Source: Cristatella mucedo
Lineage: Eukaryota; Bryozoa; Phylactolaemata; Cristatellidae
Length of the DNA stretch: 64,000 bases
Assembly: GCA_009760855.2 (NCBI GenBank)
Contig: WPIO01000070.1
Location: forward strand, 353,001-417,000
Direction of reading: 5' to 3'
Shown here: piece after piece, positions 34,830-47,297 of the stretch
Numbering within the stretch: position 1 is the first letter of the stretch
How the letters are laid out: each line of letters starts with the position of its first letter
Made by a program: the position numbers and the translations under genes
The notes under the pieces: model-generated
Told to the model about the DNA's origin: nothing
Seen by the model: the letters and a program-made list of their open reading frames with translations, nothing else
Databases searched by the model: none

Positions 34830-36105
34830 CTGCTACTTATTTACATTTCTGCTTCGCAAGCTTTATCGTCGGTGTGCTGCTGCTGGTACACACCCTGCCC
34901 CAAAGGCATAGAGGAATAGAGGAGGCCCTTAAAGGGTTCTGACCCAACCCCCTCCCCATTCCTTTTGAGTGTTTATTCTGCCACCTCGGCTGCTGGACGC
35001 TGGCTCGTTCAGCTGGCCTGACCCGGGTCCAATTCTGGTCCCTGATTGGCCGAAAGCTACTTTGCCGAAGACAGTGCTCAACTCGAGCCGCCGACCGCTG
35101 AGTAATCGCATCCGAACTGATATATTGATTCGGGGCGTGAGTAGTGGAGTGACGACTTCGCATGACTCCACACACTTAGGTGCCGCGCACGCAGTGTCCG
35201 AATCTGCTTGCACGGTCAGCCCCGATTGGAGCCTTTCCGGCGGCACGCCTACGCTATATAACAGACAGTCCTACGATTGTTATTACTACTTACCCCTACC
35301 TGAGCCCGGCGCACGCCGGTTCGACCGAGCAGCGGTCAACCTGGGCGAGGCGCCTAGGCCCCGAGCAGTCTCGTAGAGCACTTCGGCGTTACTACCGCAG
35401 TCAGCGCGAGTTGGCCGGTAGAAAAAGGCGAGCGAGTGTGCGAGCGAGCGGAGTCAGCGGCCGAACTGCGACTCACCTGAGTCAGAAGGTCGACAGCGCA
35501 CGAGTCGAGACGCAGCAGACGACTTGGGAGGAGGCTCCGGCCAGCCAGCGATAGCAGCCGCCGGCTGAAGCGCAGTAACACAGCGTGCGGCGGCGAGCCG
35601 CCGGACGCGGAGATGGAGGCAGGGCGCTGGGAGCGTTGCGACCACGCGGCGGTGGCTAGCCAGCGGCGTAGACCAGCGGCCGCAGACGCTTAGGCTAGGT
35701 TGGTAGTGCACGCCCCCTCCGACTCGCGGCTGCGGACGGGAGTCGATCGATACGGAAGCGCTTTACTGCGAAGAATTCTGATTATAAGCAGAGTGACTAA
35801 AGCTACCATTGACGCTTCGCGCAAGCTCTCAGTCAAGGAAGCATCGAGGAAGTAACTCGCAAAGTCGCTCGTGCTGAGGAGTTATCTCCCCAAGAGTTAC
35901 GTTACTCAAGTTACTCATCCGTTGCGCCGGACGTGCTGCCGGCAGGCTTTCAAGAAGCCGTAGCTGCCCAGCTCGGCGGTCGTTTATAGACACCTGCCGC
36001 GCTCAAGCTTTGTCGCCCTTTGATACATGTGAGCCATTGCGCTGATGAATTGGCGAACGGCGAATAGGCGATGGCACGCGGTCAGAGGCACAGCCAGGTC
36101 TTCTT
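34830..36105. other. GC-rich stretch, unassigned
   Basis: CpG-rich over 34,980-35,760, with a TATA-like GCTATATAAC at 35,253. Frames overlap on both strands without recognised domains. A 58-codon stretch near 35,816-35,990 (EELSPQELRYSSYSSVAPDV) lacks a Met and is unrecognised. Could be a CpG-island promoter or LTR remnant; undecided. Confidence 0.3.
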
Positions 36106-36109
36106 AAGC

Positions 36110-36420
36110 CGCGTGTATACGGTCTTGCCTCTGCGCTGCTCGTAGCCAACTTCGCTCTGCATTCGCGCAGGACGTTCGCACGGTCACGTGGTCAGTTTGG
36201 GTTCAGTCGTGCTTCCTACGAGCTCCGGCCTCCCCCCCCCCAGAGTGGTCCTGGGAAATTGCCTTTGTTAGGGAGGTAGGAAAATAGACCTCCGCGCGCG
36301 ATACGCCTCCCGAGGAATTAAAGCGCCCGCGATCGCCTTTGTCACCCGCTGCTGCATGAACTAATTCTTATTCGAAGAGCTCTCGGGTGTATTGAAAACG
36401 GAGACTCTCGTGGAGCCCTG
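36110..36420 (+). repeat. Unclassified interspersed repeat, copy 2
   Basis: Second copy of the family at 22,935. Matching blocks: ACGGTCACGTGGTCAG, GGGAGGTAGGAAAATAGACC, CGATCGCCTTTGTCACCCG and GGAGACTCTCGTGGA. A SINE-A 3' part follows directly. Confidence 0.55.
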
Positions 36421-36525
36421 CATTGGGTGAACCTTTATAGCCCACTGCAAGCGGTGGGCAAGGCCGGTAAGGCACTTCTGCCTCTGTATAAACGAGGCTG
36501 TTGAGTCAGCTAACCTTTAACTTTA
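36421..36525 (+). mobile_element. SINE-A, 3' portion
   Basis: TGGGTGAACCTTTATAGCCC, ACTGCAAGCGGTGGGCAAGG and GTATAAACGAGGCTGTTGAG; the head is absent. Confidence 0.75.
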
Positions 36526-36529
36526 CTCG

Positions 36530-37450
36530 AACCGAATCAATTACTCAATTACAGGCTTAAGTACTTTAAGAATAAAGTACTTTAATCCGCGGGTGATTGA
36601 TCCGAACGTCCTGAGCTTGAGCTGATTTATTGCTATGCTCAAATGAAAAAATCTTTGGTGGTTTGCTAATGCATAGCAGATGACTAGCGATTAAGCTAGC
36701 GTGGAAGCATCGGGTGTGTGAACTGTGTGCTTCATCTCAGAACCAGTCCAGTGAGTGTTTGATTGGAGCAATTTTGTGCAGCTGCACGGCCAGAACCGAT
36801 AAAAGACCTGCGCTTCTAATGAAACGCTCGGCAGCAAAAGCCGGCCTAAAAAGTGCAGGATAGAGTTACGAGCGAACTTTCAAGAGCGTCCTTTAGGAGC
36901 CTCTTATGCTGACTCGCAATTCGGACAAAGTCGCCTGCGAGTTAATGTGGATCGGTCAATGTGCTAGTGTCCAGTGTTGAGTCATGGAGTTCTAGGACGT
37001 TTGAAGGCAGCAAGAAACAAATGGCCAGCATCCTAGCCTGCATGGCCAAACTGAGGCTGGCTTTCACTCGCATGCAAGTTGTCGTAAATAGGAGTATCGT
37101 TGAGCATTAGATTCTTTGCTGTAAATATTGATAATATCGTGTTGTAGACAGTGATATTAAGTGATGCATATTTTTTTCTCGAGAACCAATGCATATGGAG
37201 CGGCCCAAAGTGAGTGCAGCCTGAAACTCTGAGAAACGCCGCCATCTTAGTCAGAGGAAAGTTGCTGCCCACATCATAAACCCCTCAGGAAACTTCAGGC
37301 AGGCTTCCTGCCTCTGAAGTACTAACTAATGCAAACTGAGCAACGTCATAAGGGAGCCAGTAGGATGGAAGCCAATCGTCCAGCATAATTTAGCAGTCTG
37401 TAGTCATATGTGCTTAGCCGGCCAAAGGATTGCATGCCGTACAATTAAAC
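36530..37450. other. No assigned feature
   Basis: Unremarkable sequence with only short frames on either strand. Confidence 0.35.
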
Positions 37451-37454
37451 TAAA

Positions 37455-37605
37455 GGCTATCTAATTCTAGAGCCTCATTTATGTAGCTTCAGAGTAGCCA
37501 GTGTATATCACTCTCGCTTGCAGTTGAAAGCAAGGAATTGCCTCTTGCAGGACTCAAACCCACGACCCGGATCGTACAGTGCAGCTGGCACCTTACACCT
37601 GGGAA
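37455..37605 (-). mobile_element. Diverged SINE-A
   Basis: GAGCCTCATTTATGTAGC, TTGCAGGACTCAAACCCACG and CTGGCACCTTACACCTGG in reversed SINE order. Confidence 0.6.
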
Positions 37606-37857
37606 TAAAATCAAACTAATTATCGCATTCATTAGCAAACGTAATATTAGATTTAAGCCCAAGATCTGAAAACTGCGGTATAGAGAATAATCAGATTTCA
37701 CGAATCGGCTGGACCCTCTTGAGGCAGCCGAGACCTAAGGCCACATTCTAACCGCAGCCATAAACTAAGGCTGCCGCCTAGCAGAAGCGGGAGTGTTTCC
37801 ACGGCTTGTCTCCACCACTTCCGGGTGTCGGGTTTGGTCAGGGTGGTCTTCACCAGT

Positions 37858-37983
37858 GAGATCAAGTCTATTGGCTACCGCAAGCGTACCGAAAGCCGCC
37901 TAGGCTGTGAGTGCACTATAGAAAACTCTCCTGCGTAACATCCACTTGGTCTTTATGACTTTGTGGAGTTACCGGTGGTGATT
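37858..37983 (+). mobile_element. LINE-B 3' end
   Basis: TATTGGCTACCGCAAGCGTA, GAAAGCCGCCTAGGCTGTGA and ACTTTGTGGAGTTACCGG; the tail is replaced by the adjoining SINE-A. Confidence 0.82.
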
Positions 37984-37984
37984 A

Positions 37985-38170
37985 AAAAATTAAATTTAAT
38001 ATTAGCCGATTTAGCAGCCCCGTTTGTGTAGCAGCAGAAGATCCTTTATGGCTATCACCGACGCTTGCAGTTGGCATTAAAGGATCGCCCCTTGCTGGAT
38101 TTAAACCACGACGTTGGTCGTAAAGAGCGAGCACCTTACCTCCTGGGCTATCTAGACCCATCATGCATTG
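37985..38170 (-). mobile_element. SINE-A
   Basis: Reversed: AGCCGATTTAGCAGCCCCGT, GACGCTTGCAGTTGGCATTA, GATTTAAACCACGACGTTGG and CCTTACCTCCTGGGCTATCT. Confidence 0.8.
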
Positions 38171-38669
38171 CTGCTGGGCCTCATGTGCATGTTGACAATG
38201 TGCACGCTATCGCTAACCGCGTGTTGCTAGTATAGTATCGTTAACGCAGCGGTAAGGTGCTCTCACTTAAAGACCGGAGTCCCGGGTCTAGAGTCGTGCT
38301 GCATGATACACTCCCCGTTGTCTGTTGCGAGTGACGAGTCACTAGAGCTGACATTTCGGCTGACATGTTAAGGCATCCGGACGATCGACGCGATCTTTTA
38401 GGCAGCAGCTTTTCACCAAAGTTTCTCAGGAACGCCAGGAACGCAGCGCTCGTAGCGGCCACGCTAGCTCGTATAGCCGACGGGCGACACACGTTTACTG
38501 GCGAAGCAACTCGAAGCGTCTCGAAGCGAAGCACAGCGAGTCGCACGCTCTATTTCGATGCGAATAGGTGCTCCGAGGGTAGTATTGCACTAGACACTAG
38601 ATCAAGAGAACTTGAGCAACTAACGCCCACTCTCCCTTCTACCATTTCTACCAAAGACAACTACCAGAA

Positions 38670-40205
38670 CGAGTCGTGACAGACCGGCTGCACTCACATA
38701 TTGCGACTTCAAACATTGCTATTAAGTTCCGGTCTGGCTTTGGAGCTAATCACTCCACAGAGTCAGCATTGGTTCGGGTGTACAACGGCCTACTTAGGAA
38801 TGCAGATATGGGAAGAGTATCTGTGCTTGTTTTGTGCGATCCTTCGGCAGCTTTTGATACTATCGATCACCTAGTCCTTCTTCAGCGCCTCTCATCTCGT
38901 CTGGGCATCACTTGCACTGCACTGCAATGGTTCAGGTCTTTTCTCAATGGGAGACTTCAGAGTATTGATGTGAATGAACAAAGATAATCCGAGGTACCTC
39001 TAAAATATGGGGTACCTCAAGGCTTCGTGCTTGGTCCGGTTCTTTTCACGGTTTATACTCTCCCCCCTTGCCGATGTGACTGCTAAACGCAATCTAGGCT
39101 TTCACTTCTATGCGGATGACACTCAGTTTTACCTTTGCTTTGATCCGCCCCAGCCCTCGACCACGTCGAATTCTTTCTACTCCATTGCTGCATTTATTGA
39201 TGACATCCGCACATGGATGGCAGCAAACTTTCTTAAATTTAATGATGATAAAACCAACTTACTAGTTATGGGAAAATCAAGTGTGATTCAAAAATGTAAA
39301 GGCTAACGCTCAAAATTGACTCAGCCAGCATGTCTCCGGTTGAATCTGCACGAAGTCTATGTGTCATTTTCTAAAGTGACATTTCGTTAGATAACCACAT
39401 CTGCTCCACAATCAAGTCTGCCTACTTTCAGCTACACAACATTGCTAAAATTCGGGCTTGTTAAGATAAAGATACCTCGTCTAAGTTGGTCCATGCACTC
39501 GTGACATCTCGTCTCGACTTCTGCAACTCACTGCTTACTGGCCTACCAGCATGTGCGATCAGGTGATTGCAGCTGGTGCAAAACTCTGCAGCTAGGCTTG
39601 TCTGTCGTGAGCATCGCAGTTGCCACATTACACAACTTCTCGCCGACCTGCACTGGCTCCCAGTCAAGCAACGGATCGACTTCAAGATTTTGTCGCTCAC
39701 TTTTAGGTCTCTTCATTCTTTGGCTCCAGCCTATCTCTCAGATCTACTCCTCCACTAGGCCAAGCATCGTACCACCCGCTTTTCGGAATGTAGTGGTTTA
39801 CCCATACCTCGTAAAAACCTCATCCTTTGGAGACCATGCCTTTTGTTCGTATGCTCCCAAAGCCTGGAACTCACTCCCGACTTGCGTCACGACATCGCCT
39901 GACCTGACCGCATTTAAAAAGAAATTAAAAACGCATCTATTTACGACATAATTTAGTGGGTTCCTGTGATTCGTTCTTTATGTGCTTTTGCGTGCTGACA
40001 CTGTTGCAGGCTGCAACTAACCACACTTGCACGACTACCCTGTGCATATCACCCCCAACCGTGTTATTCACGTCGTTTATCAAGCATGCTACAACTAACC
40101 ATTCGATCGTGTTTTATTTGCAGCAAATGTAGAGCGCCTAGAAAGAGATTGAGTTTTCTTAGGGAGCTCTATCAAATGTATTGCTATTATTATTGTTATT
40201 ATTTT
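38670..40205 (+). mobile_element. LINE-A, RT to 3' end, frameshifted
   Basis: Frames 38,676-38,987 (FRSGFGANHSTESALVRVY, DPSAAFDTIDHL), 39,007-39,306 (NLGFHFYADDTQFYL, so an intact YADD box) and 39,553-39,951 (thumb, ending LKTHLFTT) line up with the 31-kb copy but lie in different frames. 3' UTR and hairpin at 40,120-40,175, then an ATT-rich tail. No endonuclease part. Confidence 0.92.
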
Positions 40206-40256
40206 TATTACTTCGCGGAAACAATTGAGAGCGCTCATATCTTAGCATGGCTAGTC

Positions 40257-40316
40257 CGTACCTGTAGCGAAGAACGGTCTATTCGACGACCGCAGAGGGA
40301 GTTAGCTACAGGTACG
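40257..40316. repeat. 12-bp perfect inverted repeat
   Basis: CGTACCTGTAGC at 40,257-40,268 and its exact reverse complement at 40,305-40,316, with a 36-nt loop. Possibly the ends of a tiny foldback. Confidence 0.75.
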
Positions 40317-40319
40317 CAG

Positions 40320-41395
40320 GATTCCAACTAGCAGGTGTCCAGCCAGAACCAGCCTGCACAGCGTGGTGCAACTTGCTTGTAAACCTAAAGAACAACGGAC
40401 TGGGCTGACTATTGCATGACGAGCTTTTTATGCCGCCTTGGAGCGGGCTGTAATGTAGCATGTTATTAATCGTAATAATTCAAGAACCGTGAATAATATG
40501 TAGGCAGTTACAATCTAGCCGATGTAGCATGCTAGTGATTCACTAATGCCAACTGCAAGTAGGGCGAAATTTGCAAGAGTTTTTCGGCCGATATGTCCCT
40601 GTTAATTAAAGCGAGAATATCTCTTTCCCGCGGCAAGATGGCGATCAGTACTCCCGGGAGTTACGTCTTATAGATGTCCGTGACTGAGCGTAGGGAGTCC
40701 AGAGGCTGTGAGCTAGGTTGTGTGCGCCTGCTGACGACCAAAGGAATCCGTCTCCTGCGAGACCGTGAGACTGATGACCGAAAAGAGTGTCGCTTCTAGC
40801 CGCGGAGCGACGCTGCAAACTCGGGTTTATCATTCCGGCGTTCCTGCACCAATTGAGCAATCAGGAGTCTGTCGCTTTTACGTTACTCAGCAATAAGCTC
40901 AACAAAGCCTTCACATTGAATTTCCATTTATGCACTCTAACCGAATCCGAGTGTGGTGACTGCGCGGGTCGCGACCACGGTATAAGAATCCTCGGTACGC
41001 CACGATAGCAAACTCCAGCCGGCGGCAGTACAAGCGACTCTTGAGGCCTCCAGACGAAACCCTCAGGCCGCTTATAGCCGCCGAGTACCGAGCGCCATTC
41101 GGCTGGTCGTAGGTTTTACGAGTTGCCTCATCCCCGGACTGGAAAAGGTGGCAGGCACGCCTGCTGTTTTTCCACACCGCAAGGATTGATCCGTTCGAGC
41201 GCAGGCATGGCTCCGAGGCGTGACGGCCAAGTCAAGGTCATTACGCTGGACGCCAATAGAATCTCGCTTCCCCAAAATATATCGCGGTCGAGAAAAAACG
41301 GTTAACTGACTGTCCACTACCTCCTTCGACGGGTAGAGAAAGTCGAGTGAGCTCAGGAGCTAAGCGGCTGCCTTGCCTGGAACGTCTTCATTCGA
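40320..41395. other. No assigned feature
   Basis: GC-rich from 40,620; overlapping frames on both strands without recognised content. Confidence 0.35.
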
Positions 41396-41399
41396 CGCT

Positions 41400-41576
41400 T
41401 TGCCGTGATGACACACTAGGTAAGGCGGTTGCTTTCACGACCTCGGTCCCGAGGTCGTGGGTTCGATTCCTGCGGTGGGCGATCCTTCATCGCCACTGCA
41501 AGCGGTGGTGATGGCCGTAAAGGCTCTTCTGTCGCTATACAAAAGGAGGCTGTTTAATCAGCTAGGATTTTTATCC
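41400..41576 (+). mobile_element. SINE-A, complete
   Basis: TGACACACTAGGTAAGGCGG A-box side, GGTTCGATTCC B box, the CGCCACTGCAAGCGGTGG stem and a T-run end. Confidence 0.88.
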
Positions 41577-41599
41577 GACCGCGAGCGGTACACCCTTCT

Positions 41600-41880
41600 C
41601 CTCTACGGGCTGGAGCTAAGGTGCTCAAAACTTCACGCAGCGACGGTCTGGGTTCAAGTCCGGCAGCGTGCAATCTCCTACCGTCGTCTGGTGCCTGCAA
41701 TCTCCTACTGTCGTCTGGTGCCTGCAATCTCTTACCGTCGTCTGCTGCCTGCAGTCTCTTACCGTCGTCTGCTGTCTGCAGTCTCTTACCGTCGTCTGCT
41801 GCCTACAAGCAGAAGGGGGCGATAGCCACCGAGGCTCTTCTGCCACTTAATGAATGTGGCTGTAGAACTGCAGCCGACCC
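41600..41880 (+). mobile_element. SINE with expanded internal minisatellite
   Basis: A second tRNA-like head (GCTAAGGTGCTCAAAACTTC, B box GGTTCAAGTCC) and a SINE-A-like 3' body (GGGGGCGATAGCCACCGAGG, CTCTTCTGCCACTTAATGAA) are separated by the 27-bp array at 41,671-41,805. Confidence 0.7.
41671..41805. repeat. 27-bp minisatellite, five copies
   Basis: Unit CAATCTCCTACCGTCGTCTG plus GTGCCTG, starts at 41,671, 41,698, 41,725, 41,752 and 41,779. The period is a multiple of 3, so repeated-peptide frames appear on both strands. It begins a few bases after the SINE B box. Confidence 0.95.
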
Positions 41881-42067
41881 CTGGTTTACCAAGCCATGAT
41901 TCTAGGAAGCAAGTCAGGAGCCGACTCTACCCTACCCGGGTCATAAAAGCCGGGGCTTCGTGCCAGCAACAGCCTTCACCTTGGGAGCCAGCAGAACGCA
42001 GCAGCAGCAGCTTCAGCAGCTACGACAGGATGGACACAAGCTCATCCACACGAGGACTACTCACACA

Positions 42068-42195
42068 ATAATGCACTTGATAATGCAATTAATAATGCAC
42101 TTGATAAAGCGCCCCCAGAAAACTCAATCTCTTTCTAGGCGCTTTGGATTTACTGCAAAGGGAAACTCGACTGAATGGTGAGTAATATCATGATG
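42068..42195 (-). mobile_element. LINE-A terminal end, solo
   Basis: Duplicated AATAATGCACTTGATAA, then the hairpin and about 50 bp of UTR. Confidence 0.8.
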
Positions 42196-42837
42196 ACGAT
42201 GACGATGGCCACCAAACTTGGAGAAGCTCGACGATGATGAGACCAACAATAATGACAACAATAATAATAATGATACACTCAATAAAGCGCCCTCACATAA
42301 CTCAATCTTTTTCTAGGTGCTTTACATTTGTCACAAAGGAAGCACGATCGAATGGTTAGTGGTAGCATACTCAATAACAAATATATAAAAATATAACAAC
42401 AAGAATAGCATGGTTAGGAGTGACATGCACAGGGTCACCATGCAAGTGTGATTACCAGCAGCATGCACAGTGTCAGCATGCATTAGCACATCAAGGACGA
42501 ATCACATGGACCCACAAAATGCTGTCATAGATAGGTGCGTTTTTAATTTCTTTTTAAATGTGGTCAATTCGGGAGTGAGGTCCAGGCTTTGGGAGCATAC
42601 GAACTAAAGGCACGGTCTTCGAAGACTGAGATTTGTACGAGGTATGGGTAAACAGTTAGATTCCTAAAAGCAGGTGATACGAGGCTTAGCCTCGTGGTGG
42701 AGCAGATCTGATATTTAAGCTTGAGTCGATGAAGGAAGGGACCTAAAAGTGAGTGACAAAACCATGAATTTGATGCGTTGCTTGACTGGGAGCCAGTGAA
42801 GGTCGGCAAGAAGTGGTGTGATGAGACAACGGCCCTC

Positions 42838-43868
42838 GAGCACGTCAAAGTCTCTCAACTCTCTTGCTGCATGTATTGATGACATTTGAACATGGATGGC
42901 ATCAAACTTTCTTAAATTGACTGATGATAAAACCAACGTACTAGTAATGGGCAAACCAAGTGGGTCTCAGAAATTGGAAAAACTAACACTCAAATTCGGC
43001 TCTGCCAGCATATCTCCTGTTGAATCTGCACGAAATCTAGGTCCCATACTCCAGAGTGACCTTTCGTTAGATGACCACACCAGCTCCACAATAAAGTCTG
43101 CTTACTTTCAGGTACACAACATTGCTAAAATTCGGGCTTGTTTAGACAGGGATACCAAATTTAAGTTGGTCCATGTATCTGTGACATCCCGCCTTGACTT
43201 CTATAACCCAATGCTTGCAGGCCTACAGAGCGTCTCAGTTGCCACATCACGCCACTTCTCGCCGACCTGCACTGACTACAAGTCAAGCAACGTATCAACT
43301 TCTAGGTTTCGTCTCTCACTTTTAGGTCCTTTCATTATTTGGCTCCAGCCTACCTATTAGACCTACTGCCCCACAAGGCTAAGCATTGTACCAACCGTTT
43401 TTAGGAATCTAACTGTTTACCTACACGTCTTACAAATCCCAATGTCTTCGCAGACCCTGCATTTAGTTCGTACGCTCTCAAAGCCTGGAACTTACTCCCG
43501 ACTTGCATCACGACGTCCCCTGACTTGATTACATTTAAACAGAAATTAAAAACGCACCTCTTTAGCACAGCATTTAGTGAGTCCCTGTGAAAGCGCCTAG
43601 AGAGAGATTAAGTTCTCTGAGGGGGCTTTATCAAGTGAATTATTATTATTATTATTTGTCCTTTATGTGCCTATGCGTGCTGACGATATGCACTCTGCCA
43701 CTAACCACACTTGAATGCTGACTCTGTGCATGTTCACCCCTCAACGTGTTATTCTTGTTGTTTACTGAGCAGTACCAACCATTCGATCGTGTTTCCTTTG
43801 CAGCAAATGTAAAGCACCTAGAAATAGATTGAGTTCTCTCAGAGCTCTTTATCAAGCGTGTTAATATT
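42838..43868 (+). mobile_element. LINE-A inserted in the 42-49 kb LINE-A
   Basis: Plus-oriented copy starting in RT (SLNSLAACIDDI), frame 42,896-43,360 (NFLKLTDDKTNVLVMGKPSG ... RLDFYNPMLAGL), then decayed thumb, UTR, hairpin and ATTATTATTA tail. It splits the host between ARLVCREH (43,878) and LLADLHW (42,836). A 70-bp solo hairpin sits at 43,589-43,657. Confidence 0.85.
43589..43657 (+). mobile_element. LINE-A solo hairpin inside LINE-A UTR
   Basis: AAAGCGCCTAGAGAGAGATT, CTCTGAGGGGGCTTTATC and an ATT tail interrupt the UTR between GTCCCTGTGA and TTTGTCCTTTATGTGC, which are contiguous in other copies. The inserted piece is essentially only the terminal hairpin. Confidence 0.85.
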
Positions 43869-44397
43869 ATTATTAAGGGTGATGCTCACGACAGACAAGC
43901 CTAGCTGCAGAGTGCTACTTCAGCTGTAAGCACCTGATTGCACAGGCCGGTAGACCAGCAAGCAATGAGTTACAAAAGTCAAGACGGAAAATCACAAATG
44001 AATTGACCAACTCAGATTTGGTATCACTGTCTAAACAAGCCCGAATGTTAGCAATGTTGTGGAGCTGATGTAGTCGTCTAACGAAAGGTCACTTTGAAGC
44101 ACGACACCTAGATTTCGTGCAGATTCCACAGGAGATATGCTGGCAGAGACGATTTTGAGGTAGTTTTTCCAATTTCTGAATCCCACTTGGTTTGCCCATA
44201 ACTGGTACGTTCGTTTTTATCATCAGTCAATTTAAGAAAATTTGCTGCCATCCATGTGCGGATGTCATCAATACATGCAGCAAGGGAGTTGAGAGACTTT
44301 GACGCGCTGAAGGGCTGGTAGGGATCAAAGCAAAGGTACAACTGAGTGTCATCTGCATAGAAGTAAAAGCCTAGTATGTGCTTGGGAATCTCATCGG

Positions 44398-44522
<125 letters not shown>

Positions 44523-45440
44523 AAACCGTGAAAAGAACGGGATCGAGCACGGAGCCCTGAGGTACCCCCGAACTTCAGAGGTTCCTCAGATGATCCTTGT
44601 CCATTCACATCAGTACTCTGGAGTCTCCTACTGAGATAGGACCTGAACCATTGCAGTGCAGTGTTAGTGATGCCCAAGCGAGATGAGAGGCGTTCAAAAA
44701 GGACTTCGCGATCGATAGTATCAAACGCTACCGAAAGATCAAGAAAAACAAACAGATATACTCTACCTAAGTCTGCATAACTAAATAGAATGCTATACAC
44801 CCGAAGCAATGCTGACTCTGAGGAGTAATTAGCTCTAAAACCAAACTGGAACTTACTAGCAAGGTTTGAAGTTTCAATATATGAGCCTAGCTTATCCTCC
44901 ACGACTCGTTCCAGCATCTTTGATAGGAATGGTAGAGGGGAGACTGGGCAGAAGTTGCTCAAGTTCTCTTGGTCTAGTGTTGCTTTCTTAAGGAGTGGCC
45001 TAACTACAGCTTTTTTGAAAGGTGCTGGGACATGACCTGAGACTAACGACATATTTATGACGCTAGTTATGCTTGGAGGTATCGGATCAATGCATCATAG
45101 AAGCAGGACAGTGGGTTCAGAAGACTACTTGTCTTCTTTGAATGTGATATGAGCTACCGGAAGGGTGTCATTAGTGGCATCCTTCAATGAATACATTGAA
45201 ATGCTGCATGGAATTGAGGGACATGATTCCAGGAAGGTTGCTGCCACCCTAGGGATTGACTTCCTGATCTGGTCTATCTTTATTGACAAATAAGATGAGA
45301 AGCGATCAGCTTGATCATCACAGGGATCACTAGGTAAGGAGCTAACCTGGGCGCGGTTAAGGAGATGGTTGATCGTAGACATCAGCATTTTTGGGTTGTG
45401 TATGTTTGAATCAACAATGTTCTTGCACTGGAGCAACTCT

Positions 45441-45648
45441 CAGGTTAACCACGATGCGAGCTTTTGCCTTCGTGGGTTCGACTAGGGCACCTAGTACAGG
45501 CCCGGCTCCTGGTCCACCCAGCTCAGGTTAGAATGGAGCCTGGTGTAGACGATGCAGACGGTCAGGATGGGCACCGACCAGAGCAGCTACGCGTGAGGTC
45601 AGAACCTCAGATGAGAGAGAGAGAGAGAGAGGGAGAGAGAGGGAGAGA

Positions 45649-45728
<80 letters not shown>

Positions 45729-46155
45729 AAGGCGGACCACTGCCAGAGCTCGGAGCTGCAGCTTCCGTAGTCGATGCGAGACTACGCTTCGAGAGCACGA
45801 GAGTCGAACCTACGGTGACGAACAGCTAAGAGCAACTTAGACTGCGACGTTGTGTTCTGCCGGCTACTCAGCTGCTCGTATCTTGGGGTGCTGTAGCGGT
45901 CCGCCTTCTGGGTCGGGATCATCGCTTGCGACGCTCGAATAGGGTAGTTATGATGCAGGCTTCGGGTGTTCGCGAAGTTAACTCGGTACCAGTGTGCTCG
46001 CGCTCCGCCACGTAAAGCCCGTAACCGCTACCAACCGACCCACAATGAACTGTCTCTTTCAGCGCCCAGTTGTGGCCTCCTGTGTTTTAACCGAACTGTC
46101 GCACAGTCCACCGGTAGAGATCCGGGGGACGTGCAGCAATCCCCTCGTGGTTACA
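45441..46155 (+). mobile_element. Unclassified 0.7-kb insertion, possible solo LTR
   Basis: Separates host LINE-A linker pieces. Its ends carry GTTAACCACG (left) and, reversed, TGTAACCACG (right), an imperfect inverted motif. The right end reads ...GGTTACA as LTRs do. A TATAAGGCGG box lies at 45,726 after a GA tract. No clean target duplication was seen, so the class is uncertain. Confidence 0.4.
45614..45726. repeat. GA microsatellite
   Basis: GA with a few GGGA interruptions, inside the 45.4-46.2 kb insertion, just before a TATA-like box. Confidence 0.95.
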
Positions 46156-46644
46156 TTGTTGTTACTGAAGCTAGACTTGGCCTTTGCTAGGATCGATTTG
46201 CACGATCTACAGTAGTCTTCGTATGCCTGTCGATGGACAGTCAGCTCTGATCATAAGTACGATTTTTAAAGCTCGCACATAGAAGACCTAGCTATCTTAA
46301 TGTCTACGGTAAACCGTACGTCATCTGCTTAGTCAGAGGTGCAAGCTCGTCGGTTATTTCAGCTAATGTCGTGCTGTAGCAATCTACCAAAGATGGCAGG
46401 TTAGAAGGGGGATTGAGCAGCACAGAGGCGAAGCAGATATTCTCGCACGGAAAGCGTCGATGTCAAGGGTCTTCAGGTTTCACGATTCACAGGTGATTTT
46501 AGATGAGGAGGAGAAGGGTACTCATTGTAGACTGAATGTGATCTGCTTGTGGTCAGATAAGCAGAACATTTGGTAATAATTGGTGATGATAGCATGCAAT
46601 TGCAAGAGAAAATGTGGTCGAGCGTGTGACCTTTGGTGTGAGTA

Positions 46645-46816
46645 GGCCAGTGATGACATACTAGGTAAGGCGGTTGCTTTTCACGACCTCGGTCCTGAGG
46701 TCGTGGGTTCAAATCCTGCGGTGGGCGGTCCTTTATCACCGCTGCAAGCGGTGGTGATAGCCGTAAAGGATCTTCTATCGCAATACAAAAGAGGCTGGAA
46801 AATCTGCTAGTATTTT
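46645..46816 (+). mobile_element. SINE-A in LINE-A endonuclease
   Basis: Complete copy (TGACATACTAGGTAAGGCGG, GGTTCAAATCC, GCAAGCGGTGGTGATAGCCG, T-run). The host reads WPTHTKGHTLD on the left side and FSTKFRAL on the right side in minus orientation. Confidence 0.87.
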
Positions 46817-46887
46817 TTTCTAGGGCCATGCACATAAGGCAAAAGAGACAAATAGTTAGTGCACGAAATTTGGTGCTGAAGGCGTCA

Positions 46888-47172
46888 TCAGTTAAAAACA
46901 CACTTATTTAGGACAGCATTTAGTGGGTCCCTGTGATTCGTCCTTGATGTGCTTATGCGTGCTGACACTGTGCATGCTGCCACTAACCACATTTGCATGC
47001 TGACCCTGTGCATGTCACCCCTAACCATATTATTCATTTCGTTTGTTTTTCAAGCATGATTTTACTTACCATTCAATTGCATTTCACTTTACAGCAAATG
47101 TAAAGCGCCTAGATAGAGATTAAGTTCTCTGAGGGCGCTTTATCAAGTGAATTATTATTATTATTATTATCA
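46888..47172 (+). mobile_element. LINE-A 3' end in LINE-A endonuclease
   Basis: From TTAAAAACACACTTATTTAG (last ORF2 codons) through FSGSL stop, UTR, hairpin at 47,098-47,148 and ATTATTATTATT. Opposite in orientation to the host. Host GDFSI motif resumes at once on the right. Confidence 0.88.
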
Positions 47173-47297
47173 TGAAGTTATAAAAATAAATGCTGAAATC
47201 CCCCATGACGGGGAAGGATTGATGTCTTGCACGCAGAATCAAATTTAGATAAGAGAAATCCGAGATAAAGGAGGGCTAGGTACTTGGTGGACGATAG

